Of a stretch of 64,000 nt of DNA, positions 33,157 through 43,240 are shown piece by piece (the stretch's first letter is position 1; each line of letters begins with the position of its first letter). The DNA is from an uncultured Clostridia bacterium (GTDB lineage: Bacteria > Bacillota > Clostridia > Lachnospirales > Anaerotignaceae). The DNA is taken from assembly GCA_910587735.1 (NCBI GenBank), contig CAJUNT010000004.1:1-64000 (forward strand). Direction: 5' to 3'. The position numbers were made by a program, and so were the translations under genes. The notes beneath the pieces were generated by a model. The model saw only the letters and a program-made list of their open reading frames with translations. It did no database searches and was not told the DNA's origin.

Positions 33157-35930
33157 AACCTATGAAATTAACATTATGTGCTTTTGGTCCTTATGCAGAA
33201 AAAGTAACTATTGATTTTGAAAAATTAGGGAAAAAGGGATTATATTTGATTACAGGAGATACTGGAGCAGGAAAAACAACTATATTTGATGCGATTACAT
33301 TTGCACTTTATGGAGAGGCAAGTGGAAATGTGAGAGAAGCAAATATGTTTCGTAGTAAATATGCAAAAGAGGATACTCCTACATTTGTAGAGCTTACTTT
33401 TTTATATCAAAATAATCAATATCATATTCGCAGAAATCCGGAGTATATCAGAAAAAGAGAAAAAAGAGAAGGTTTTACAATACAAAAAGCAGATGCAGTA
33501 TTGACTTTTTTTGATGGACGTACGCCTATTACAAAATCGAAAGAAGTGACAAAAGCAGTAACAAAGTTAATAGGTATTGACAGAAATCAATTTATACAAA
33601 TTGCTATGATTGCGCAGGGAGACTTTTTGAAATTATTACTTTGTAAAACAGAAGAACGTAGCAAAATATTTAGAGAAATATTTAATACAAAACCATATTT
33701 TTTATTTCAAGACAGAGTAAAAGCAGAATCAAATAATTTAAAAGTGCAGTATGATGATATCAATAAAAGTATTATGCAGTATGTAAAAAATATATATTGT
33801 GATGAACAATATGAATATTATGATTATTTAGAACATATCAAGTCACTTTATACAATAGATAATGTAGAGGATATCACAAATTTAATAAAACAAATTATTG
33901 AAAAAAGTGAAAGTGAATTGAATACTTTAAAAAATGATTTTGTTATAATAGAGCAAAATTTGGAAAAAATAAATAAATTGATAGGAAAAGCAGAAACTGT
34001 TTCAAAAGCAAAAAATGATATACAAAAAGCAAAAATAATATTACAGCAAAAAGAACCTATATTACAGGAATTACAGTCAGAGGCAGAATATGCACAAAGT
34101 CAGCTATCAAAAAGAGATGAATTAGCGATTGCTATTGAAACAGCAAATAAAAAACTAGTGGATTATGACGAATTAGAACAAAAAAACAATATGAAAAATA
34201 GAAATATAAAAAATATGAAAATATTACAAGGAACATTACAAAATGATAATGTGATATTAAAACAATTAGAACAAACACTATTTCATGAAAAAACGTCGTT
34301 TAATGATTTAAAAGAAATTGAAAAAGTACAATCAAAATTAGAATTACAAAAAACAGAATTGGAAAATAAAAGAGAAATATACAGAGAAATTTATACAGCT
34401 ATTAAAAAGTATAATACGATTGTAAAAGAATATGAAATAGCAAAACAAAAATATAAAAATGCAGCGAATTTTTATACAAATAAACAGCAACAATTTACAA
34501 AAATGCAAAGAGCTTTTTTTGATGAACAAGCAGGCATATTGGCTACTACATTAAAACAAGGTGAAAAATGTCCTGTATGTGGGTCTTTAGAACATCCACA
34601 AATTGCAGTATTGACAACGCAAGCACCTACAAAACAAGAATTGGAAAAATGGAAAAATGATATTTCTGAATATGAAAGTAATATGCATCAATTAAGTGAT
34701 ATTGCAGCAGAAAAAAGAGGAAAAGCAAAAACATTACAGCATAATATTATAGAGCAATCTAAAAAAATGATTGGTGAATGTGATTTTGAATGTATTTCTA
34801 GTATGATATTACAAAAAGGAAAACAAACAGCAAATGAGTTAAAAGTGTTAGAATGTCAACTAGATGAAGTATACCAAAAAGTACAAAAAAAGATAAATTT
34901 AGAAAAAAGTATATTAGAAAATGAAAGTAAGCAATTACAGATAAATGAAAAAATACAATATACAGAAAAAGATATACTTGTTTTAAAAAATGAAATAGAA
35001 AATAATGATATACAAATTTCAAAATTAAAAAATAATTTGGAATATGAAAATAAACAAATAGCAGTTACTAATATACTTCATATGAAAGAACAAAAAAATA
35101 ATATAGAACAACAAATACAACAAACAAAAAAAGCATTTGAAGATTGTCTTGCCATAATAGAACAGCAAAAAACAACAATAAATGCATTAAGAACACAAAT
35201 ATCATATGATGATATACCAGAAGATATACAACAGTTATTTAAGGAGCAAAAACAGCTTGTTATACAAAAAAATAATATACAGAAAAATATAGACGCCATA
35301 AATATACATAATAATTCAAATAAAAATATATTACAGCAAATACAAAATTATGCTAATAAAATGGAGGAAGTCAAACAAAAATATAGTTTGACAAAAAGTA
35401 TATCAGATACTGTAAATGGCAAAATTTCAGGAAAAGATAGAGTAACATTGGAAACCTATATTCAAATGACATATTTTGAGAGAATTATTGCAAGAGCAAA
35501 TGTAAGGTTTATGCTTATGAGCAATGGACAATATGAATTGAAAAGAAAAGAAGAAGGATTGAATCGTCAGAGTCAAAGTGGATTAGAATTAGATGTCATT
35601 GACCATTATAATGGTACAGAACGTAGTGTAAAAACATTATCTGGAGGAGAATCTTTTAAAGCAGCGCTTTCACTTGCATTAGGTCTTTCTGATGAAATAC
35701 AATGCTCTGCTGGAGGAATACAAATAGATGCTATGTTTGTAGATGAGGGTTTTGGTTCTTTAGATGAGGAATCATTAAATCAGGCAATCAATACATTAAA
35801 TCGTTTAACAGAAGGCAATAGAGTGGTAGGTATCATTTCTCATATTAGTGAAATTAAGGAACGTATAGAAAAACAAATTGTTGTAAAAAAACAAAAAATA
35901 GGGGGTAGTTATGTTGTAATAAATATTTAA
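33153..35930 (+). CDS. sbcC: Exonuclease SbcCD, subunit C
   Basis: 925 residues, starting at the ATG behind GGAGGAA within sbcD. SMC/Rad50-type ATPase: Walker A ITGDTGAGKTTI (about 34-45), long coiled coils on each side of the zinc-hook CPVC (about 473-476), signature TLSGGESFKAALSLALGLSD and Walker B MFVDEGFGSLDEE near the C-terminus. It tethers DNA ends and drives SbcD. Very AT-rich, Lys/Gln/Asn-rich coiled-coil region, typical of this genome. Confidence 0.95.
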   Translation: MKPMKLTLCAFGPYAEKVTIDFEKLGKKGLYLITGDTGAGKTTIFDAITFALYGEASGNVREANMFRSKYAKEDTPTFVELTFLYQNNQYHIRRNPEYIRKREKREGFTIQKADAVLTFFDGRTPITKSKEVTKAVTKLIGIDRNQFIQIAMIAQGDFLKLLLCKTEERSKIFREIFNTKPYFLFQDRVKAESNNLKVQYDDINKSIMQYVKNIYCDEQYEYYDYLEHIKSLYTIDNVEDITNLIKQIIEKSESELNTLKNDFVIIEQNLEKINKLIGKAETVSKAKNDIQKAKIILQQKEPILQELQSEAEYAQSQLSKRDELAIAIETANKKLVDYDELEQKNNMKNRNIKNMKILQGTLQNDNVILKQLEQTLFHEKTSFNDLKEIEKVQSKLELQKTELENKREIYREIYTAIKKYNTIVKEYEIAKQKYKNAANFYTNKQQQFTKMQRAFFDEQAGILATTLKQGEKCPVCGSLEHPQIAVLTTQAPTKQELEKWKNDISEYESNMHQLSDIAAEKRGKAKTLQHNIIEQSKKMIGECDFECISSMILQKGKQTANELKVLECQLDEVYQKVQKKINLEKSILENESKQLQINEKIQYTEKDILVLKNEIENNDIQISKLKNNLEYENKQIAVTNILHMKEQKNNIEQQIQQTKKAFEDCLAIIEQQKTTINALRTQISYDDIPEDIQQLFKEQKQLVIQKNNIQKNIDAINIHNNSNKNILQQIQNYANKMEEVKQKYSLTKSISDTVNGKISGKDRVTLETYIQMTYFERIIARANVRFMLMSNGQYELKRKEEGLNRQSQSGLELDVIDHYNGTERSVKTLSGGESFKAALSLALGLSDEIQCSAGGIQIDAMFVDEGFGSLDEESLNQAINTLNRLTEGNRVVGIISHISEIKERIEKQIVVKKQKIGGSYVVINI

Positions 35931-36113
35931 AAAATATTTATTGGCGATAGTAGAAATTATATAGCCATATAAATAAACAATACTATTTTTTTGTGTAACT
36001 ATACAAATATTTTATAAAAGGAAGGATTTTTATAAAAAATGTCGAAATAAACTATATAGCGATATTCAGCCCCTTTTATAATCAGCACATATGTGAATAA
36101 TGAGGTGATTTCT

Positions 36114-37904
36114 ATGTTGTATCCCCAGGAAATCATAGAGGAAGTACGATTACAAAATGATATTGTAGATGTCATATCAGAATATTTACCATTAAAACAA
36201 AAAGGAACATCATATTTTGGTCTTTGTCCATTTCATAATGAAAAAACACCTTCTTTTTCTGTCAATAGTGAAAGACAATTTTATTATTGTTTTGGTTGTG
36301 GAGCAGGAGGCAATGTATACACATTTATTATGCAAATGGAAAATGATACATTTCCAGAAGCTGTAAGAAGGCTTGCTGACAGGGCGCATATTATATTGCC
36401 TGAACCACAGTATACACAGCAGGCAAAAGAGCAGGAAATGAAAAAACAAAGACTTTTTCAATTACATAAGCAAGCAGGACGCTTTTTTTATGAAAAATTG
36501 CATGAGTCTGTAGGGGAGGAAGCAAGGGCATATTTACAAAAACGTCAGATGAATATCAATATGCAAAAAAAGTTTGGTATAGGCTATGCACCAAAAGGAC
36601 AGCAACAATTATATCAATATTTGCAGCAACAGGGATTTTCAGAGCAAGAATTACAACAAAGTGGTTTGGTGATACAAAGAAAAGAGGGAAAAGGATATTT
36701 TGACCGTTTTCATAATAGATTGATGTTTCCCATATTGGATATACAAGGCAGAGTGATTGGGTTTGGAGGAAGAATATTACAAAGCGGTGAGCCAAAGTAT
36801 TTGAATTCTCCAGAAACACTTATATTTAATAAAAGTAAAAATTTATATGGGCTTAATTTTGCAAAAAATACCAGAAAAAGAGAAATCATATTAGTAGAGG
36901 GTTATATGGATATGATTTCTATTTATCAGGCAGGATTTAGAAATGTAGCAGCGTCTTTGGGAACGGCTTTTAATCAAGAACACGCTAAAACATTGAAAAA
37001 ATATGCAGATAGCGTCATACTTCTTTATGATAGTGATGATGCAGGCACTATGGCAGCGCAAAGGGCAATTCCTATATTAACACAAAATGGTTTTCGTGTA
37101 AAAGTAATGCAAGTACCAAATGGAAAAGACCCAGATGAATTTATAAAACAAAATGGAGCGGAGGCTTTCTCTCATTTGCTTGCAAATGCTATGCATTATG
37201 TGACATTTCAAATACAATGTTTAAGAAAAGAGTATGATTTCACACAAACACAACAAAAAGTGGAATTTACAACAAAAACAGCGAATATTTTAGCAAAATT
37301 AGACAACGATATTGAAAGAAATGTTTATACAAATGAAATTTCTAATATGACAGGTATTTCACAGCAGGCAATAGAAAATGAAATTAACAAAATTATCAAT
37401 AAAGAAAATGATGTATTTGCACAAAGTGCATATCAAAAAAGAAATACACAATATTATCAAAAAAATGAAGAAGTAAAAACAAAATCACATGGACTATTTG
37501 CAGCACAAAAAGATATTTTATATTTATGTGCATCGAATATACAAGTTTATAACAAAATAAAAACAATATTGTCACCAGAAGATTTTATAGAACCTGTATA
37601 TCAAAAAGTTTATGAGTATATAGCATTGCTTTATCAAAAAAACAGCACAGTGTTTCCTGCCGAATTGGTGAATTATTTTGAACAACAGCAACAGCAAAAG
37701 TTGGTAACACAAATATTTGCTGTTTCTTCAGAATACAAAACAATGAGAGATTTAGAAAAGGCATTAACAGAAGAAGTAAAAACGATTAAGAGAGTCAGTT
37801 TAGACCGATTGGCATCTCAAGCAGAAGATATTGAGCAAATTAAAAAGTTGGTGATAGAAAAAGGAAAGTTGGACGGTTTGTATATTACATTAGCAGATGG
37901 TTAA
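36114..37904 (+). CDS. dnaG: DNA primase
   Basis: 596 residues from the ATG behind GAGGTGAT. N-terminal CHC2 zinc finger (LCPFHNEKTPSFSV with YYCFGCGAGG, about 35-65), catalytic core with TOPRIM (ILVEGYMDMIS, ILLYDSDDAG, about 255-340), and a C-terminal helicase-binding domain. It makes RNA primers at the replication fork. It is followed 30 bp later by rpoD, the conserved macromolecular-synthesis arrangement. Confidence 0.96.
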   Translation: MLYPQEIIEEVRLQNDIVDVISEYLPLKQKGTSYFGLCPFHNEKTPSFSVNSERQFYYCFGCGAGGNVYTFIMQMENDTFPEAVRRLADRAHIILPEPQYTQQAKEQEMKKQRLFQLHKQAGRFFYEKLHESVGEEARAYLQKRQMNINMQKKFGIGYAPKGQQQLYQYLQQQGFSEQELQQSGLVIQRKEGKGYFDRFHNRLMFPILDIQGRVIGFGGRILQSGEPKYLNSPETLIFNKSKNLYGLNFAKNTRKREIILVEGYMDMISIYQAGFRNVAASLGTAFNQEHAKTLKKYADSVILLYDSDDAGTMAAQRAIPILTQNGFRVKVMQVPNGKDPDEFIKQNGAEAFSHLLANAMHYVTFQIQCLRKEYDFTQTQQKVEFTTKTANILAKLDNDIERNVYTNEISNMTGISQQAIENEINKIINKENDVFAQSAYQKRNTQYYQKNEEVKTKSHGLFAAQKDILYLCASNIQVYNKIKTILSPEDFIEPVYQKVYEYIALLYQKNSTVFPAELVNYFEQQQQQKLVTQIFAVSSEYKTMRDLEKALTEEVKTIKRVSLDRLASQAEDIEQIKKLVIEKGKLDGLYITLADG

Positions 37905-37934
37905 AATAGTAGAGAACAGAAAGGAAGGATCATA

Positions 37935-39008
37935 TTGAAATCTGTCGATGAAAACACATTGATTACCCGATTGCGGGAACTAATTCAAATCGGCAAGAAG
38001 AAAAAGGGGGTACTAGAATACAAGGAAATTATGGATTACCTTGGAGATGTCGACCTAGATTCAGACCGTATTGACAAAATATATGAATTTTTTGAGGCAA
38101 AGGGCATTGATGTGTTGAATACCATTGAGGCAGAGGAAGAAATCGAGAAAGATTTAGATTTGACACTTCCAGAAGGTATCAACATTGATGACCCTGTTAG
38201 AATGTATTTAAAAGAAATCGGTAAAGTACCTCTTTTGAGTGCAGATGAAGAAATTGAATTAGCAAGAAGAATGGAAAATGGCGACGAATATGCCAAAAAG
38301 AAATTAGCAGAAGCAAATTTACGTCTTGTAGTGAGTATTGCAAAAAGGTATGTCGGAAGAGGTATGCTTTTTTTGGATTTAATACAAGAAGGTAATTTAG
38401 GATTGATTAAAGCAGTAGAAAAATTTGATTATGAAAAAGGATTTAAATTTAGTACCTATGCAACATGGTGGATAAGGCAGGCAATTACAAGGGCCATTGC
38501 AGACCAAGCAAGAACAATTAGAATACCAGTGCATATGGTGGAAACAATAAATAAATTGATTCGTATTTCAAGACAGTTGCTACAAGAATATGGCAGAGAA
38601 CCAACTGCGGAGGAGCTTGCTGTTGAAATGCAGATGCCTGAAGAAAAAGTGCGTGAAATTATGAAAATAGCACAAGAACCTGTTTCTTTAGAAACGCCAA
38701 TAGGAGAGGAAGAAGATAGCCATTTAGGTGATTTTATACCAGATGATGACATTCCAGCTCCAGCAGAAGCAGCAGCATTTACATTACTAAAAGAACAGCT
38801 AATTGAAGTATTGGATACATTAACGGATAGAGAAGAAAAAGTATTGCGTTTGCGTTTTGGCTTAGATGATGGACGTGCCAGAACGTTAGAAGAAGTAGGA
38901 AAAGAATTTAATGTAACAAGAGAAAGAATCAGACAAATTGAAGCAAAAGCATTACGTAAATTAAGACATCCAAGTAGAAGTAAAAAGTTAAAAGATTATT
39001 TGGAATAA
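37935..39008 (+). CDS. rpoD: Primary sigma factor (sigma-A)
   Basis: 357 residues from TTG behind GGAAGGAT. All sigma-70 regions are present: 1.1-like helices, DPVRMYLKEIGKVPLLS (1.2), LRLVVSIAKRYVGRGMLFLD and LIQEGNLGLIKAVEKFDY (2.1-2.2), YATWWIRQAITRAI (2.3-2.4), 3.0-3.2, and VTRERIRQIEAKALRKLR (4.2). It directs RNA polymerase to housekeeping promoters such as the TTGACA/TATAAT sites seen here. The 5' end of the gene has visibly higher GC than its neighbours. Confidence 0.97.
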   Translation: MKSVDENTLITRLRELIQIGKKKKGVLEYKEIMDYLGDVDLDSDRIDKIYEFFEAKGIDVLNTIEAEEEIEKDLDLTLPEGINIDDPVRMYLKEIGKVPLLSADEEIELARRMENGDEYAKKKLAEANLRLVVSIAKRYVGRGMLFLDLIQEGNLGLIKAVEKFDYEKGFKFSTYATWWIRQAITRAIADQARTIRIPVHMVETINKLIRISRQLLQEYGREPTAEELAVEMQMPEEKVREIMKIAQEPVSLETPIGEEEDSHLGDFIPDDDIPAPAEAAAFTLLKEQLIEVLDTLTDREEKVLRLRFGLDDGRARTLEEVGKEFNVTRERIRQIEAKALRKLRHPSRSKKLKDYLE

Positions 39009-39017
39009 AAATAATAT

Positions 39018-39270
39018 AGGGTTTTGAGGGCGTATACCCATTTGCATTTATCAAACAAGAAAGATATTTTCTGTTTATATTGGCAGAAAATACTGATTAA
39101 TGTTGTTTCATAGAAAGTGGTAACTTTTATGAATATATTTAATTGAATACCGTGGGACGCTGTTCCACATACTGCAAGTATTTCATATTGAATATTGTAG
39201 TATTTAAGGCATAGCCTTAGGTTTTTGTTTAAATTAATGCATATGGATAGCTATACTCAAACCCTTTTTT
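39018..39270 (+). ncRNA. Candidate 250-nt structured RNA after rpoD
   Basis: The ends pair in an interrupted long helix: AGGGTTTTGAG (39018-39028), GTATA, CCAT and GCAT (up to 39047) with ATGC, ATGG, TATAC and TCAAACCCT (39237-39265), followed by T6. Enclosed hairpins include TATTTTCTG/CAGAAAATA (39065-39092), TTCATAGAAAGT/ACTTTTATGAA (39107-39133), GTGGGA/TTCCAC inside AATAC/GTATT (39146-39182), and AAGGC-ATA-GCCTT (39206-39218). The multibranched plan with a terminal helix and terminator resembles large clostridial RNAs such as raiA-type RNAs rather than 6S RNA, but identity is not established. Confidence 0.6.
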
Positions 39271-39291
39271 ATTGAAGGACAGAAGTAAATT

Positions 39292-39546
39292 ATGAAACAT
39301 AAAAAAGTTTTTGTTTCCCTTATTATTTTGATTGCTATATCTTTTATCATTGTTTCTTTTGCAATTAGTGATTATGCAAAATATTTAGGGGAACAGTCAA
39401 CGGAAGTAACATCTAATTTATTATTAAAAATGTTGCAGTATTATACTATATCACATATACTTTATGGAGTTGCAGTGGTATTGCTTTGTTTGTTGGTATC
39501 TGTGTTTGCTTATCAAAAAATAAAAAATCATTGCAAAAAGGGGTGA
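39292..39546 (+). CDS. Small protein with two membrane segments
   Basis: 84 residues: an N-terminal membrane helix (VSLIILIAISFIIVSFAI), an extracytoplasmic loop of about 25 residues, and a second helix (LYGVAVVLLCLLVSVFAY) with a basic end. Unknown function; it starts 21 bp after the structured RNA's terminator and 6 bp before trmK. Ribosome-binding sequence (GAAGGACAG) is moderate. Confidence 0.65.
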   Translation: MKHKKVFVSLIILIAISFIIVSFAISDYAKYLGEQSTEVTSNLLLKMLQYYTISHILYGVAVVLLCLLVSVFAYQKIKNHCKKG

Positions 39547-39552
39547 AATATA

Positions 39553-40257
39553 TTGGAAATATCACAAAGACTGCGCATAGTAGGGGATTTTGTGACACAA
39601 AAAACAGTTGCAGATATTGGAACAGACCATGCATATGTACCAATTTATTTACATAAAAAGGGAAATATTGAGAAAGTGATTGCGTGTGATATCAATGAAA
39701 AACCTTTACAAAAGGCACAACAAAATATTAAATTGCATCATGCAGAAAATAAAATTATAACAAGATTAGGAAATGGATTACAGCCTTTACAGCCTTATGA
39801 GGTGGATAGTATTGTGATTTCAGGTATGGGTGGTATGCTTATGATAGAATTGATGGAGCAATCCCTAAATATCATAAAAACGATAAAGGAATTGATACTT
39901 TGTCCTCATTTAGATGTGACTGCTGTTAGAAAGTATTTGCATAATATTGGATATATTATTACAGATGAAAAAATGATACAGGAATGTGGTAATTTTTATA
40001 CCATATTAAGAGCAATACCAGGAAAACAGAAATATGATAAAGAAATAGAATATATTTTTGGTAGAGTATTACTTGAAAAAAAAGATGCTGTTTTAAAGGA
40101 GTACATTATAAATGAAAAAATACGACTCAAAAAAATAGAACAGCATTTGCATGATAAACGAACAAAACAGTCCCAAAAAAGATTACAACAAATAGAGGAA
40201 TATAAAAAAGCAATAGAGGAGGCTGAAAAATGGCTGTATTGTGTGGAGAAATTATAA
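39553..40257 (+). CDS. trmK: tRNA (adenine-22 N1) methyltransferase
   Basis: 234 residues from TTG. SAM-binding VADIGTDHAYVPIYL, IACDINEKPLQKAQQN, and the family motif ISGMGGMLMIELME, then a long C-terminal coiled coil. It methylates A22 in several tRNAs of Gram-positive bacteria. It follows rpoD and overlaps the nif3-like gene by 28 bp, as in Bacillus (yqfN-yqfO). Confidence 0.95.
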   Translation: MEISQRLRIVGDFVTQKTVADIGTDHAYVPIYLHKKGNIEKVIACDINEKPLQKAQQNIKLHHAENKIITRLGNGLQPLQPYEVDSIVISGMGGMLMIELMEQSLNIIKTIKELILCPHLDVTAVRKYLHNIGYIITDEKMIQECGNFYTILRAIPGKQKYDKEIEYIFGRVLLEKKDAVLKEYIINEKIRLKKIEQHLHDKRTKQSQKRLQQIEEYKKAIEEAEKWLYCVEKL

Positions 40258-41351
40258 AAGAGTTAGAAAAATTTGCTCCTAAATATTTAGCAGAAAAATG
40301 GGATAATGTAGGATTGACAATAGGGAATCCACATAAACAAATTAAAAAAATTTTAGTTGCATTAGATGTAATACCTGCTGTAATTGAGGAAGCAATTTAT
40401 ATAGGAGCCGACTTGATTGTAACACATCATCCTATGATATTGTTCCAAAATATCAAAAATATACAATCAAATACTTATTTAGGTAAAAAGATATATGATT
40501 TTATACAAAACGATATTTCTGCTTACTGTATGCATACTAATTTAGATATTGCTTTTGGTGGAACAAATGACGTATTAGCGGAATTAGCAGGGCTTGAAAA
40601 TGTTAATATATTACAGCAAACAAGCAGTGAAGAATTAAAAAAAATTGTAGTGTATGTTCCAAAGGGACATGAAGAAATTGTACGCCAAGCAATGTGTGAC
40701 GCAGGTGCAGGATTTATAGGAAATTATTCTCAATGTACATTTTATACAGAAGGTATAGGCACATTTTTACCATTGGTAGATACCAACCCCTTTTTAGGAA
40801 AACAGGGAATACTAGAAAGAACACAAGAAGTTAGAATAGAAACCATTGTACCAGAATCTCTTTTGTATACTGTTTTAGAAGCAATGAAAAAAGCGCACGT
40901 TTATGAAGAACCAGCATATGATATTTATACTGTGGAGCAAAAAGGAAAATGCTATGGCATAGGAAGAATTGGAACATTAAAACAAAGTATGACATTTGAG
41001 CAGTATGGTGCTTTTTTAAAAAAACAATTAGCATTAGATACTATACGACTTGTAGGGGATAAAAATAAAATAGTTAAAACAGTTGGACTTTGCACAGGAA
41101 GTGGTGTAGAGTTTATGGAGCAATCAAAAAATATGGGAGCAGACGTTTACTTAACAGGAGATATTAAATTCCATGAAGCACAAAGAGCATTAGAAATGGA
41201 GCTTTGTGTTGCAGATGTAACGCACTATGCAAGTGAAGTAATTATAGTGCCAATATTAAAACAGTTTTTAGAGCAAAAGGCAAAACAACATCATTGGAAA
41301 TTGGAAATTGTGCAGTCTAATATAAATGGGCAAGTATTTTGGTATTTATAA
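40230..41351 (+). CDS. Nif3-like dinuclear metal centre protein (YqfO)
   Basis: 373 residues. Metal ligands in VTHHPMILF (His-His), HTNLDIAFGG (Asp-rich loop), TGDIKFHEA and VTHYASE. A PII-like insert lies between the two halves (about 130-230), which makes it the long Firmicute form. It is thought to be a GTP cyclohydrolase-like or metal-dependent hydrolase; the true reaction is uncertain. Start overlaps trmK by 28 bp. Confidence 0.92.
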   Translation: MAVLCGEIIKELEKFAPKYLAEKWDNVGLTIGNPHKQIKKILVALDVIPAVIEEAIYIGADLIVTHHPMILFQNIKNIQSNTYLGKKIYDFIQNDISAYCMHTNLDIAFGGTNDVLAELAGLENVNILQQTSSEELKKIVVYVPKGHEEIVRQAMCDAGAGFIGNYSQCTFYTEGIGTFLPLVDTNPFLGKQGILERTQEVRIETIVPESLLYTVLEAMKKAHVYEEPAYDIYTVEQKGKCYGIGRIGTLKQSMTFEQYGAFLKKQLALDTIRLVGDKNKIVKTVGLCTGSGVEFMEQSKNMGADVYLTGDIKFHEAQRALEMELCVADVTHYASEVIIVPILKQFLEQKAKQHHWKLEIVQSNINGQVFWYL

Positions 41352-41387
41352 AAATAATATAATATGAAAAATAAAGGAGGTTATGTC

Positions 41388-43052
41388 ATGCAAGAAATGT
41401 TAAATATACAGGTTTTAAATGATAAATTAGAAGTAGAAAAAGAAACAAAATTTGAAACACTTGCAAAAAAATATCAAAAGTATTTTAAATCCCCCATATT
41501 ATTAGCAAAACAAAATAATAGACTAATAGAACTTTCAAATACGATACAAAAAGAGGGAGAAATTATATTTTATGATATTTCTCATATGGAAGGTATGAGA
41601 GTATATCATAGAAGTGTTTCTTTTTTGATGATAAAGGCAATAAAAGAAATGTTAGGTAAAAAAGCATCTGTTGTAATAGAGCACTCCCTTCATAAAAGTT
41701 TGTATTGTGAAGTAAGAGAAAGTAATGTAACAGTAAATCAAAAGTTTTTAGATGAATTAACAGCAAAAATGCATAAATTGGTAGAAAGGGATATTCCTAT
41801 TCAAAAATATGCTTTTTATAGAGAAGAAGCAATGCAAAAGGTAAGAGAATTTGGAATGGAAAATAAAGCAAGATTGTTCCGTTTTAGACGTGCATCTAAT
41901 ATCAATCTCTACGAAATGGACGGCGTTTATGATTATTTTTATGGATATATGGTGCCATCTACTGGATATTTAAAAAAATTTCAGCTTATGCTGTATGAAA
42001 ATGGTTTTTTAATTCGTTTTCCAGATAGAAAAAATCCTGATAAAATATTAGAATTTACAGATCCAGAAAAAATTTCAGGTGTATTTATGGAACAGATGAA
42101 ATGGTGTACACTTATGGGTGTAAATAATGTTGCTGATTTGAACGAAGTAATTACAGACGGCAAATTTGGAGATTTGGTTCGTATCAATGAAGCATTGCAT
42201 GAAAAGAAGGTAGCAGAAATTGCAGATAAAATTTATCAAAAAAGAGATAAAGTAAAAATTGTATTAATTGCAGGTCCTTCTTCTTCTGGAAAAACAACAT
42301 TTGCTAATAGGCTTTGTGTACAGCTTAGGGTATTGGGTATTGTGCCTCATGCTATTTCATTAGATGATTATTTTATTAATAGAGAAGATGTTCCATTAGA
42401 TGAATTTGGAAACAAAGATTTTGAGGATATTAATACATTAGATTTAAAATTGTTTAATGACCATATTACAAGAATGATTGCAGGAGAAACAGTAGAGATG
42501 CCACATTATAATTTTGTGACAGGAAAGAGAGAATATAATGGAGAATATGGTACATTAGAAAAAGGAGGTATATTTGTAGTAGAAGGTATCCATGGATTAA
42601 ATGATTTGTTGACAGCGTCTATTGCTTCAGAAAATAAATTTAAGATATTTATTAGTGCTATGACACAGCTTAATATTGATGACCATAATAGAATATCTAC
42701 ATCAGATAGCCGTTTGATTCGTCGTATTGTAAGAGATAATCAGTTTAGAGGAAGAGATGCCACAACAACGATTGCTGGCTGGGATTATGTTACAAGGGGA
42801 GAGGAAAAAAATATATTCCCTTATCAAGAAAATGCAGATGCTATATTTAATTCTGCAACAATATATGAATTGAGTGTATTAAAACAATATGCAGAGCCAT
42901 TGCTTTTCAAAATAGACCAGTCACAAAGTGAATTTGTGGATGCGAAAAGATTAATTAAATTTTTAGATTATTTTTTAGGTGCAAATGGAGATGCAATACC
43001 AAACAATTCTATTATAAAAGAATTTTTGGGAGGTAGTTGTTTTAAAGTGTGA
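41388..43052 (+). CDS. Uridine kinase-like P-loop kinase with ThrRS-like N-terminal domain
   Basis: 554 residues from the ATG behind AAAGGAGG. Residues about 55-230 resemble the second additional domain of threonyl-tRNA synthetase (Ser/Thr editing fold), and residues about 285-490 are a phosphoribulokinase/uridine-kinase fold with P-loop IAGPSSSGKTTFANRL and ISLDDYF. Such fusions are widespread in Clostridia and annotated nucleoside kinase. The substrate is unproven. Followed by the intergenic repeat and rnpB. Confidence 0.88.
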   Translation: MQEMLNIQVLNDKLEVEKETKFETLAKKYQKYFKSPILLAKQNNRLIELSNTIQKEGEIIFYDISHMEGMRVYHRSVSFLMIKAIKEMLGKKASVVIEHSLHKSLYCEVRESNVTVNQKFLDELTAKMHKLVERDIPIQKYAFYREEAMQKVREFGMENKARLFRFRRASNINLYEMDGVYDYFYGYMVPSTGYLKKFQLMLYENGFLIRFPDRKNPDKILEFTDPEKISGVFMEQMKWCTLMGVNNVADLNEVITDGKFGDLVRINEALHEKKVAEIADKIYQKRDKVKIVLIAGPSSSGKTTFANRLCVQLRVLGIVPHAISLDDYFINREDVPLDEFGNKDFEDINTLDLKLFNDHITRMIAGETVEMPHYNFVTGKREYNGEYGTLEKGGIFVVEGIHGLNDLLTASIASENKFKIFISAMTQLNIDDHNRISTSDSRLIRRIVRDNQFRGRDATTTIAGWDYVTRGEEKNIFPYQENADAIFNSATIYELSVLKQYAEPLLFKIDQSQSEFVDAKRLIKFLDYFLGANGDAIPNNSIIKEFLGGSCFKV

Positions 43053-43082
43053 CACTAAAAAAGAGCATATTGACATATGATT

Positions 43083-43193
43083 AGGAAAACGAAGTTTTCC
43101 ATAAAAATTTTTGACTCGCTTTTTGAAAAAAGCGAGTAAGAGTTTGAAAGCAATGCTTTCACGGTTTTAAATGTGTGTTTAGCCACTCCCTAA
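43083..43193 (+). repeat. Hairpin-rich intergenic repeat, copy B
   Basis: Three consecutive hairpins: GGAAAACGAAGTTTTCC, ACTCGCTTTTTGAAAAAAGC plus GAGT, and GAAAGCAATGCTTTC, then GTGTGTTTAGCCACTCCC. It is an inverted relative of 29148-29373, lacking that copy's 115-bp insert. Location between a gene end and the rnpB promoter suggests a REP- or MITE-like non-coding element. Confidence 0.75.
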
Positions 43194-43206
43194 TAGAATA
43201 TAATAA

Positions 43207-43236
43207 TTGACAAAAATACAACATTTCACTTATAAT
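43207..43236 (+). promoter_or_regulatory. rnpB promoter
   Basis: TTGACA (43207-43212) and TATAAT (43231-43236) with 18-bp spacing, 5-10 bp before the RNA start. Confidence 0.8.
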
Positions 43237-43240
43237 AGAT

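Noticed and set aside
39018..39270. 6S RNA
   Set aside because: 6S forms one long rod with a central bubble; this region has several separate hairpins inside the closing helix.
42241..42320. Threonyl-tRNA synthetase
   Set aside because: The N-terminal part resembles the ThrRS editing-type domain, but no class II catalytic motifs follow; instead a P-loop kinase domain is present.
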